Below are positions 54,767-64,000 of a stretch of 64,000 nt of DNA, piece by piece (the stretch's first letter is position 1; the number at the start of each line of letters is the position of its first letter). The notes under the pieces are model-generated. The model did not search any database. It was not told where the DNA came from and saw only the letters and a program-made list of their open reading frames with translations. This stretch comes from Haberlea rhodopensis (taxonomy: Eukaryota > Streptophyta > Magnoliopsida > Lamiales > Gesneriaceae), in the NCBI GenBank assembly GCA_907163345.1, contig CAJQUN010000223.1:434001-498000 (forward strand). Reading direction: 5' to 3'. The position numbers and the translations under genes were made by a program.

Positions 54767-55466
54767 TGAATCGGTAGAGGAATGTGTTCTTATTTTCTTA
54801 GCAAATTCTCGGCTAGTTTTTTTGGCATCGAACATATCTTTTTTTTTTCCTTGAAGAAAACAAAATGCTTGTAAGTTCAACCAAGTCTATTTTTCGTTTT
54901 GCTGAGCTTCTTTGCTCTTCTGCATAATTCCATTGTTGGTCATGATGTTTAATCTTGATTGGCTAAATTCATTCCTTTAAGCCTGATGCAGCCTGTTTGC
55001 TCGCTTTTTCTTCTGGTTTTGCTACCTCTGGAGCTCAATTTTCCCCGAAGATATATTATACGAGTAACTCCTGGTTCTTTTGTTCCGCCGTCTTCCTTCT
55101 ACGTGAAATAAATACTTACAGGAGTTCAACTAAGTCTTAAAGTGATTAAATTAATTAAAGCTTCGATACTGACCAGAATGAAGAAATTATAAATCAGAAT
55201 TACATAAAAACTCTATAATAGCTAGCTCTTCATTGCATTGTTTCAAGTTAGACCAACCATTTAGTATTAATTAAATACAAATATCTGTACTATTTATAAT
55301 ACGAGAGAGGTGTCAACTGTCGAGTTTTACAAATTTTGTTTTTAGAAAATGCTCACATCAAATCACAATAATCCATGAGGTATCACTTTGCTAACATTAC
55401 TGGCCTTTAGGTTTCGTATATCATTTAGCCATATTTCTATGTGGTTGAATTTTAGCGAGGGATTTG
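54767..55466. other. 3' flank of the acyl carrier protein gene
   Basis: AT-rich sequence with no gene. AATAAA at 55107-55112 could be the polyadenylation signal, about 340 bases after the stop. Copia-7 begins at 55467. Confidence 0.5.
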
Positions 55467-56479
55467 TGTTGGGATATGCCCTAAGACAATTCATTAGATG
55501 ATTGTTTATGACATACAATGTATTATGATTTTGTTAATGGCAATTCATTAGTATATATTATTCGAGTATCTATGTAACATGAATTAATATATAAGTTAAT
55601 GTCCTTAGAATAATATCGTATTGTTCTTAAAGATTGTCTCTAGTCAAGTATTATCATGAATCAGGATAATGATAATGCATTGAGACTAATATGTTTTGAT
55701 TGATGAATTGTTCACAGATATGAGATATCAATTCAACACATGGGTGCATGTTAGAGAACGATGTACTGGACAGACCCACCATGAGAATGCTACATGGATA
55801 GTTATATGAACGTCATAAGCAATTCTCATTGTGATAATAATGTATGTAATCCTTACGACTTGAGATCACTAGGGATCCCAACATAAGGAGTCATGTATCT
55901 TGATATTGTCAAATGTTACCTGTAACAAGGTAAACTATAAAGACAATCATTGGATACACCACGAATTATGTACAGGGATGTTGAGTGATCAAGAAAGGAT
56001 TTGTCCCTCCTATATAACAGGAGAAGTGTTTGGGCCCTTGATCAAGTAAGACTAAAATGCATGGCCATGCTCGAATGAGTCGATATGTGATATTGAGCTT
56101 ATTCGTTTATTCAAGTTCTACTTGGGGATCAAGAAATAAAAGATTGATTATACGAGTATGACTATTCCATGACTCGTGTTCAATCTTAACACATTGGACA
56201 AAGGGATAAAGTTACATGGTTAATATTATCACAGTCTATAGGTTATGTCGAGTCAATGACATTCTTGTAATTTGGGTAGCCTTGATGTGTTGCTAGATAC
56301 CGTAGAGACAAAGGTGCAAATCTTTGTTCGTGACTCGAGGTGTTGCAACGAGGAATCTGCTTCAAACACGCTACAAGGGTATGATTCTTATCAATCTCGA
56401 TATGATTACTTTGTATAGGTCCGTGGTAGGAATCCAGTTGTTTATTTTCCACTGCGTTTGCTTGATCGGATTCCTAACA
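55467..56479 (+). repeat. 5' LTR of copia-7
   Basis: It matches 60288-61130 from its start and 61620-61831 at its end. About 450 bases present in the 3' LTR are missing near 56280. It ends GGATTCCTAACA. Confidence 0.9.
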
Positions 56480-56480
56480 G

Positions 56481-56493
56481 TGGTATCAGAGTC
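56481..56493 (+). other. Primer-binding site of copia-7
   Basis: TGGTATCAGAGTC directly follows the 5' LTR, with one base between, and matches tRNA-iMet up to a final mismatch. Confidence 0.85.
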
Positions 56494-56737
56494 AGGTTCA
56501 AAGCTCATATCGGATTTATGTGATTAATTGTTTAATAATGGTTTTGAATCTTTTGCATGCTTTAAAACTGTATGATATGTGATATTCAATTTTGTGGAAA
56601 TTATCGCGATATTATATGTGATATAATTGATGGATCGAAGTATACGATAATTCGTGAGCAAAATCGAGCTTTGACTCGTGTATGGTTCCGACCATAGCCT
56701 AGCTACGGCTTACAAGCCAATTTTGGCTCGTGCACCG

Positions 56738-57005
56738 CCTAGCTAGGGTTCACGGCAACATGCAAGGTGGCAGCTGCAACCACATGGGCTAGGGTTTCGA
56801 ACCCTTGGCTCCATTGGCTCTCGGCCGCCGCATGCAAATGGGCTAGGGTTTCGAACCCTAAAGACCCATTCGCTCCAAGCCGCCGCCGCACATGGCTAGG
56901 GTTTCGAACCCTAGTCTCGTGCATGGTTGGGCCGTGTGCTAGGCTAGGGTTTTCGAACCCTTGGCCCGAGACATGGCTGCAACCGTGGGCTTGCTAGGGT
57001 TAGCA
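56738..57005. repeat. Repeated CTAGGGTTTCGAACCC motif in the copia-7 leader
   Basis: CTAGGGTTT occurs at 56789, 56843, 56896 and 56944, each followed at once or after one base by CGAACCC, so each is a near-palindrome. Shorter forms lie near 56738 and 56993. Spacers contain repeated GCCGCCGC and CATGGCT. CTAGGGTTT read on the other strand is the plant telobox AAACCCTAG. Confidence 0.85.
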
Positions 57006-58140
57006 AGTCCATGGCTTGAGACGCGCCGAATATCCGTGGCATGTGATGTCACGAGCGTACGATAATTTTCATAAAATTTTATTTTACAGTTTTAATTGGA
57101 ATTAAATTTTAAATGTTTAGAATTTAATTAATGAATTGTTATAGCATGTTTTATGTGTTGTTTGAGCATGGTGCATGGTTATAGCCCTATGACATTTTAG
57201 ATAGGATTTTGTGAATGTTTGTAATTTAATACGGCATGCGTGTCGTGCCTTCTCTATTTTTTCTAAATGTTATCCCTCCCCTATGTTCCCCTCGAATGTA
57301 ACTCGAGGAATTCTCTATATCATGTAATTGTTATATAGTATAGTTTATTTTGTTGATGGAGATCAATGAAGATGGACCAAGGTGCCGGGATGCGGAGGTC
57401 ATTCACAAAAGGGAGCCAAAGAGGTGCTTGGAGTAGTTACCTTATGTTGACCTTTTAGGATTTTCTCATTGGCTTGAGAAAATCTTTAGTAGGGGCTATA
57501 ACCATGTCACGTTTTATTTAAGTTGATGTATGTGATGCATGTTTATCTTATAATGTTTATATTGATAATTGTTATACATATATGTAGATATGTATATGCG
57601 TATATGTACCACATATTTTTAATTATCAATAAAATCATGAGATCAATAAATCCCTCTAATTATTTTAAGTTTAAGATGCCTTCCAAAATTAAAAGTACTC
57701 CTCAAGACTTCGATTGAACATGTGTGGGTTTGCCAAAGCAAAGCACCATGACAATCTTGGTAAGGCGCGAAAGGATAAAAGTGATATCCGTTTTACTTTA
57801 AATTGGGTCCGACTTAACTAGGTTATCTCACTAGGATTGGGAACCTAGAAGCATGGGGTTGGATAATAATTCATTAGATGAATTTGAACAAGGTGTTGTT
57901 CGTCCAACCATCTAAGAATTACATGTGATGTAATTGACAAAGTGTTGTCTACCTAAATAACCGAGTCTTGGGTGATTAGCCAAAGCTAACTCGGGATTAG
58001 GTGAAATATGGATCTTGGCCCACTAAGGTTTCGAGGGTTGATAATTTTTAAACAAAATAGTGGGAGTGTCATTTAATATAAGACCTTATTAAATGATTAA
58101 AATCCTAAACTTATTTTGCATATTTATATTATAGATATCC

Positions 58141-58769
58141 ATGGCATCAAACAACGTAACTAGCACACTATCATTGCGATCGGTCCTTGAGAAGGACAAA
58201 CTGAATGGGACTAATTTCCTAGACTGGTATAGGAATTTGAGGATTGTCCTCAAACAAGAGAAAAAACAATATGTCCGAGAGGAACCCTTATCTGTTGATG
58301 AACCTCCCGTGACGGCCGCTAAAGCCGATAAGGATGCTTACAGGAAGCATCAAAATGACGCACTTGATGTTGGTTGCCTTATGCTTGCCACCATGAACTC
58401 TGAGCTTCAGAAGCAACATGAGGAAATGGAGGCGTTCGATATGATCGAGCACTTAAAGCAACTCTACCAACAACAAGCTAGACAAGAGAGGTATGATGTC
58501 TCTAGAGGTTATTCCAGTGCAGAATGGTAGAACGAAGCCTTGTTGGAACTCATGTACTGAAGATGATTGGGTATATTTAGAATCTTGAAAAACTGGGTTT
58601 TCCATTGGACCAAGAGTTGGCCACTGACGTAATTTTGCAATCGTTGCCTGATAGCTACAGTCAATTTGTCTTGAATTACAATATGATTGAAATCGAAAAG
58701 ACTCTACCGCAATTGCTTGGTATGTTGAGAACATATGAAGCAAACTCAAAGAAGTCTAAGCCTGGGATG
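58141..58769 (+). pseudogene. Copia-7 gag, broken
   Basis: ATG at 58141 opens MASNNVTSTLSLRSVLEKDK, followed by LNGTNFLDWYRNLRIVLKQE, a copia gag. A lost base near 58508 shifts frame. The next frame reads MVERSLVGTHVLKMIGYI, then TAG at 58578-58580 in place of the expected Gln before NLEKLGFPLDQELATDV. Gag ends in MLRTYEANSKKSKPG and the zinc knuckle is missing. Confidence 0.88.
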
Positions 58770-60273
58770 GAATCCATGTATGTAAACAAAGTATGGACTT
58801 TGGTTGACCCACCTGAAGGAATAAGACCCATAGGGTGCAAATGGATTTTCAAGAAAAAGACCGACATGGATGGTAATGTACAAACCTTTAAAGGACGACT
58901 GGTTGCTAAAAGCTTCAAACAAATTCATGGTATTGACTATGATGAAACCTTTTTGCCAGTTGCCATGGTTAAATCCATTAGGATCTTACTTGCAATAGCT
59001 GCATTTCATGATTATGAAATCTGGCAGATAGATGTCAAAACAGCTTTCCTTAATGAAAATTTACTTGAGGATGTGTAATGACACAACCCGAAGGTTTTGT
59101 CGATCCAAAGGATGCTGGAAAGATATGCAAGCTACAACGATCCATTTATGGATTGAAGCAAGCTTCTCGGAGTTGGAATCTTTGTTTTGATGATGCAATC
59201 AAAGAGTTTGGTTTCATCAAGAACGTAGATGAACCTTGTGTCTACAAGAAGGTCAGTGGTAGCATATTATCTTTCTAGTGTTGTATGCAGATGACATACT
59301 TCTCATTGGAAATGATATCCCTGCCTTGCAATCTGTAAAGATTTGGCTAGGGAATTGATTTTCTATGAAAGACTTGGGTGAAGGCACCTACGTGTTAGGT
59401 ATCAAGATCTATAGAGATAGATCAAGAAGATTATGTGGCCTAAGTCAAAGTACATACATAGATAAAGTGCTAAAACGGTTTAGCATGCAAGAATCAAAGA
59501 AAGGATTCGTGCCTATGACACATGGGATACATCTCTCGAAGGGCCAGTGTCCTTCAACACAAGATGAGAGACAACGCATGAGTAAGATTCCATATGCGTC
59601 AGCTATTGGATCTATCATGTATGCCATGATATGTACTTGTCCCGATGTCTCGTATGCTTTGAGCATGACGAGCAGATATCAAGTTGATCCAGGTGAATGT
59701 CACTGGATCGCTGTCAAGAATATCCTGAAGTACTTGAGAAGAAATAAGGATACATTCTTGATTTATGGAGGTGAGGAAGAGCTCAATGCAATAGGTTACA
59801 CTGATGCAAGCTTCCAAACCGACAAGGATGATTTCCGATCGCAATTAGGATATGTGTTTGCCTAAATGGAGGTGCTGTGAGCTGGAAGAGTTTAAAGCAA
59901 GAGACAATAGCCGATTCTACAACTGAAGCTTAGTATATTGATGCCTCAGATGCAGCAAAGGAAGCCGTTTGGATCAAGAAGTTCATCTCTGAGCTTGGGG
60001 TTATGCCTAGCATACTAGATCCGATTGAACTCTATTGTGACAACAATGGAGCCATCGCATTGGCTAAGGAACCCAGATCTCACCAGCGATCCAAACACAT
60101 ACTTCGACGCTTTCATTTCATTCGAGAAATCGTTGAAAGAGGAGATGTGAAAATATGCAAAGTACCAACTGATTATAATGTATCTGACCCACTGACGAAA
60201 CCTCTGTCACAGCAGAAGCATGATCGTCATATTAGATCTTTAGGCATTAAGTACATATTTGATTGGTCTTAGT
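58770..60273 (+). pseudogene. Copia-7 reverse transcriptase and RNase H, broken
   Basis: Directly after the gag remnant the frame reads NKVWTLVDPPEGIRPIGCKW (RT start). It continues with DYDETFLPVAMVKSIRILLA, QIDVKTAFLNENL, LQRSIYGLKQASRSW, and a catalytic box YADD near 59285-59296 where YVDD is usual. RNase H starts IGYTDASFQTDKDD and ends DPLTKPLSQQKHDRH before TAG at 60270. Shifts or stops occur near 59075, 59270, 59840 and 59930. Confidence 0.9.
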
Positions 60274-60287
60274 GCAAGTGGGAGATT

Positions 60288-60400
60288 TGTTGGGATATGC
60301 CCTAAGACAACTCATTAGATGATTGATTCTGGCATATAATGTAATATGATTTTATTAAAGGCAATTCATTATTATATATTATTCAAATGTCTGTGTAATA

Positions 60401-60450
<50 letters not shown>

Positions 60451-61409
60451 AATGTCCTTAGAATAATATTGTATTATCCTTAAAGATTGTCCCTAGTCAA
60501 GTATTATCATGAATTAGGATAATGTAATGCATTGAAACTAGTATGTATTGATTGATAAATTGTTCATGGATATAAGATATCAATCAACACATGGGTACAT
60601 GTTAGAGAACAATGTACTAGACAGAGCCACCATGAGAATGCTACATTGATAGTTATATGAATGTCATAAGCAATTCTCATAGTGATAATAATGTATGTAA
60701 TCCTTACGACTTGAGATCACCAGAGATCCCAACATAAGGAGTCGTGCATCTTGATATTGTCAAACGTTACCTGTAACATGGTAAATTATAAAGACAATCA
60801 TTGGATACACCACGAATTATGTAGAGGGATGTTGAGTGATCAAGATAGGATTTGTCCCTCCTATATAACAGGAGAAGTGTTTGGGCCCGTGATCAAGTAA
60901 GACTAAAATGCATGGCCATGCTCGAATGAGTCGATAAGTGATATCGAGCTTATTCATTTATTCTAGTTACTTGGGGATCAAGAAATAAAAGATTGAACTA
61001 CGAGTATGACTATTCCACGACTCGTGTTTAATCTAAACACATAGAACAAATGGGATTAAGTTACATGGTTAATATTATCACAGGCCATAGGTTATGTCGA
61101 GTCAATGACATTCTTGTAACTTGGGTAGCTACCGCTCTTTGCTTGTGACAAAAAATGAGATTTTATATCACTAGCAACGTTGCAAGATCCTAACGGGTCG
61201 CACAAATGATTAAATCGATAAAGGGAAGATAAAATTCATTGGATGAATTAATTTGATTAAGAAGAGTCTTAATCATAATATACATATATTATATCAAGCC
61301 AATTATGTATATATAAAGATATATATATAAAATAGGGATAGATATATATACGGAAGAGATTTTGGGCTTAGGTTTGAGAAGCCTGTGTTTTAAGTGAGCC
61401 GCCGCTTCA

Positions 61410-61460
<51 letters not shown>

Positions 61461-61831
61461 TTCTGTCAAGGATATTTTATGCGTTAATTGAATTAACAAA
61501 ATATAACCTAGCAGACAACAGACAAAGAGAAGCCTCCGTCAACTAGTTTGACAACGGATGTTATTTGTTCCAGTTGTGTTATATCGAGTCTAGAAACTTT
61601 ATAACATCAACACGCTTTCGATTTGATCGTGTGGATACAGTAGAGGCAAAACTCGAAAAGTTTTGCTACTGACTCGAGGACGTGTTGGACGTTTGCTTCG
61701 TGGATTCTGTTCAAACACGCTACAAGGGTATGATTCTTTTCACCCCGATATGATTAACTCCGTATAGGTCGCTGGTTGGAATCCAAATTTTATTTTATTC
61801 CGCTACGTATTTGCATGATGGATTCCTTACA
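60288..61831 (+). repeat. 3' LTR of copia-7
   Basis: It contains two long TA runs, at 60404-60447 and 61412-61459. The block at about 61130-61610 is absent from the 5' LTR. It ends GGATTCCTTACA. Confidence 0.88.
60404..60447. repeat. (TA)n microsatellite
   Basis: About 22 TA units lie where the 5' LTR has only a short TAATATATAAG. A second run of about 24 units is at 61412-61459. Confidence 0.95.
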
Positions 61832-62991
61832 AGCCCGACCCTAATCAGATGTTAATTATCACACAATGAGTAATTTGCATAAAAGTGGAAGATTTATTTC
61901 AAATGTCCTGTCAAATGGCCCTAAAAACTTTCGCTTTTAGGTAGTACATATACAATGATACCAAGTATATATATAGTTATGTATTTCATTCACAAGCAAT
62001 AAATCATTCATTTATCACCTAACACTTAAAGTATTTGAAAATGTTATAAGTCAAATACAATATACACGGGGCATACCCTAGTAAATTTATTTTCTTAAAA
62101 GTAGAGTAATACTACTGGGAAAAGAAAACAATGCATAAACCTAGCTCTTTCATAGAGAAGCTCGGTTATCTCTAGATGCATCACCAAAAGCATCAGAACC
62201 TTGTCCTCCTACAAACCCTGTCGTGCCCGAACAACAAAAGGCATGACAACCCCCACAAAGGGGGTCAGTACCCAGTACGAGAAATAAATCATGTCAAGAA
62301 TGACAAAGTATCATGCAATGCATACCATGTATGAATTTGATGTATGAATGGGTATAAAGAATCGAATCTCAAGATACCAAAATCGGAGTCCAAAGGAAGG
62401 TATCATCAATCAATATCAGCTCGAGCAGAGGATGACAACATACACACTTTGCGCTAGGAGAATCATCATGTGATGTGCTTGTCATCCTCGTGTCTAGGTC
62501 CGGTAGTAACGCGTATGACTATAGTTGCTACCTAAACTGCCTGTCATCGTCGTGCCCGTCGTCCCCGACACTAAGAGTAAATCAACTCAGTCATCATCAT
62601 GGGTAACAAAGAAGTGGATAGGTCAATATGATATGCCCATGAATCATCTATGAATCATATGACATATGCAACTCAATATGTCATGCAAACTCATGTGAAA
62701 GTATTGTAATATATCATGTATGTACGGACCCCCGTGCCCTTAACCCGTTATTAGTGTATTAACCCATGCATTTAGTGCATACATATATGTAGGGGAAAAA
62801 CCACTTGCTACCATAGCAAAACATGACAATAATAAAATTTCTTACATTATTCCATATAATGTCCAATTTCCCCCAACCAAGTCCACATACGTATCATGCA
62901 TCCTTATAATACACTAACATGTTCTCAGTTCATTTAGCAATTCAATAAATAATTGCATGCAACCCATAAATGAAGAGAGAAAAGCCCATGC
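61832..62991. other. Repeat-derived region without a recognised gene
   Basis: No open frame of note. Around 62205-62270 the phrase ACAACCCCCACAAAG and neighbouring bases resemble the ACAAAGACAACCCCC part of the Tekay LTRs, so old LTR sequence is likely. The left unit of a direct duplication starts near 62725. Confidence 0.45.
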
Positions 62992-63270
62992 TGTAAGGAC
63001 CCCATGCCCTTAACCCGTTATTAGTGTATTAACCCCCGTACTTAGTGCATACAATCATGTTATTAAAGGGGAAAGTGATTACATGCAACTCTAGCATGAA
63101 TACCGTCTATAAAATTTCTTTACATTAATCGTATAATGTCTATACTTTCCCATCATATTCCATAAAACATATGATGCACCTATAAACATACACTAACATG
63201 CTCTCAATTCATTTTGCAGTTCATAATTAATTGCACACAACACAAATGAAGAGAGAAAGGCCCTTGCCTT
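62725..63270. repeat. Direct duplication of about 270 bases
   Basis: GGACCCCCGTGCCCTTAACC and GGACCCCATGCCCTTAACCC start two units, near 62727 and 62997. Both share CCGTTATTAGTGTATTAACC, a TAATGTC segment, TACACTAACATG and AATGAAGAGAGAAA at their ends. They are clearly diverged. Confidence 0.8.
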
Positions 63271-64000
63271 CTTTATACATTTCATATACACATAATATTG
63301 CTCACATGCGAGCATCAAATAAGTAGGCGTGTATCTAATGTATAAAGTATCATACTCAATACCATCGCTGGTACCTCGATCCTGGAAGCACCTCAAATCT
63401 ACAGCTCGAGCTCAACTCCAAGCCATCGATGTACATAATAACCTGTCCCAACAAAGACAGCCCCCACACGGAGTGAGCATACCAATATCCCAAATCCAAC
63501 AGTCATAATAATACAATTCATAATTTACAACAATGTAAATGCTTATAATACAAAATATACTCCCTTGATGGTATTATCCTCATCCGGGATTCTCTGTACT
63601 GCCCCTGTTCTCAAAACAACCAAAATCATCAAATTCCCAAATGCCAGTTAATCATTACATTGATTAACGAATCCATATGATATATATTGATATCAAAACT
63701 ATAATATCAAATCATTAAGCAATGATCATGTTTATCCCATTTATCTCATTGCTCGCTCTACTCTAGCGGCATTTCATTCTCACGCATGCTCAACGGCAGT
63801 GGCGTCACAATTGATGTTCGCTCAAAGGCGACAACATCTCAATCATTGCTCGCTCAAAAGCGGCACCATATAATTCCCAATGTATATATGTCCATTCATA
63901 GTGATTACCATAAACCATGCAATTCAATATACATTTATTGTAATAAAGCGTACCATGCACTCACAATTGCAATTACAATAAAGGGCCATGCTCGTACGCC
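62992..64000 (-). repeat. Probable diverged Tekay-type LTR, cut by the window end
   Basis: It starts TGTAAGGACCCC, like the Tekay-C LTR (TGTAAGGACCCT). It later has CAACAAAGACAGCCCCCACA, AGCGG-type units (63755-63860) and CATGCTCGTACGCC at the very end, the positions where Tekay LTRs have their counterparts. No coding region is visible. Confidence 0.55.

Larger units (their letters stand above)
55467..61831 (+). mobile_element. Copia-7: Ty1/copia element with internal deletion
   Basis: Both LTRs begin TGTTGGGATATGCC, the primer site is TGGTATCAGAGTC and the polypurine tract is AGTGGGAGATTT before 60288. Gag joins RT directly, so protease and integrase are absent. The LTRs differ in length (1013 and 1544 bp), and the flanks ATTTG and AGCCC do not form a duplication. 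It is an old, rearranged or recombined copy lying about 700 bases downstream of the acyl carrier protein gene. Confidence 0.88.

Noticed and set aside
1..64000. tRNA, rRNA or snRNA genes
   Set aside because: Only the short tRNA-complementary primer sites of the retrotransposons were found; no full RNA gene was recognised by eye.

Overview
The window is nuclear DNA of a flowering plant, very probably a eudicot. One ordinary host gene is present, a two-exon mitochondrial acyl carrier protein gene at 52328-54766. Nearly everything else is LTR retrotransposon sequence of plant lineages (Ty3/gypsy Tekay-like chromoviruses, Ty3/gypsy Athila, Ty1/copia SIRE and a second Ty1/copia). A placement in Lamiales is only a weak guess, from memory of predicted proteins resembling the SIRE third ORF.

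From 1 to about 51140 the window is one nested stack, resolved by LTR ends, primer-binding sites, polypurine tracts and target-site duplications (TSDs). The oldest layer is Athila-B (minus strand; 5' LTR 49647-51139, gag pieces at 48506-49555 and 39406-39602, the rest beyond the left edge). Two Tekay elements sit in its gag: Tekay-C (about 39603-48505) and Tekay-A (left edge to 39405). Tekay-A was hit twice: in its integrase by a SIRE copia element (2799-13417, TSD TCTAC) and in its 5' LTR by Athila-A (18893-38362, TSD GTATT). Athila-A was in turn hit between protease and reverse transcriptase by Tekay-B (24608-34071, TSD GAATG). All five gypsy elements lie on the minus strand and the copia elements on the plus strand. 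Tekay-B and Tekay-C are young: their LTR pairs differ at only about ten sites by eye, and each gag-pol is interrupted by a single TAG.

From 51140 to 55466 there is the end of an old copia LTR, an unassigned stretch, the acyl carrier protein gene with a fold-back element in its 2-kb intron, and its 3' flank. From 55467 to 61831 lies a copia element whose gag is fused directly to reverse transcriptase, with protease and integrase missing. The last 2.2 kb hold a direct duplication and what looks like a diverged Tekay-type LTR running off the right edge.

The most unusual signal is a family of paired GATCGATC palindromes, often arranged as perfect 13-16 bp inverted arms with short loops. They occur as clusters in the LTRs of Tekay-A, Tekay-B, Tekay-C, Athila-A and Athila-B, with a related 70-bp tandem repeat in the SIRE LTR. 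One 38-nt cassette is almost identical between Athila-A and Tekay-B, although these lineages otherwise share no LTR sequence that I can see. A second pattern is that most premature stops in these elements are explained by C-to-T change, often in CAG context, as expected from plant CHG methylation.
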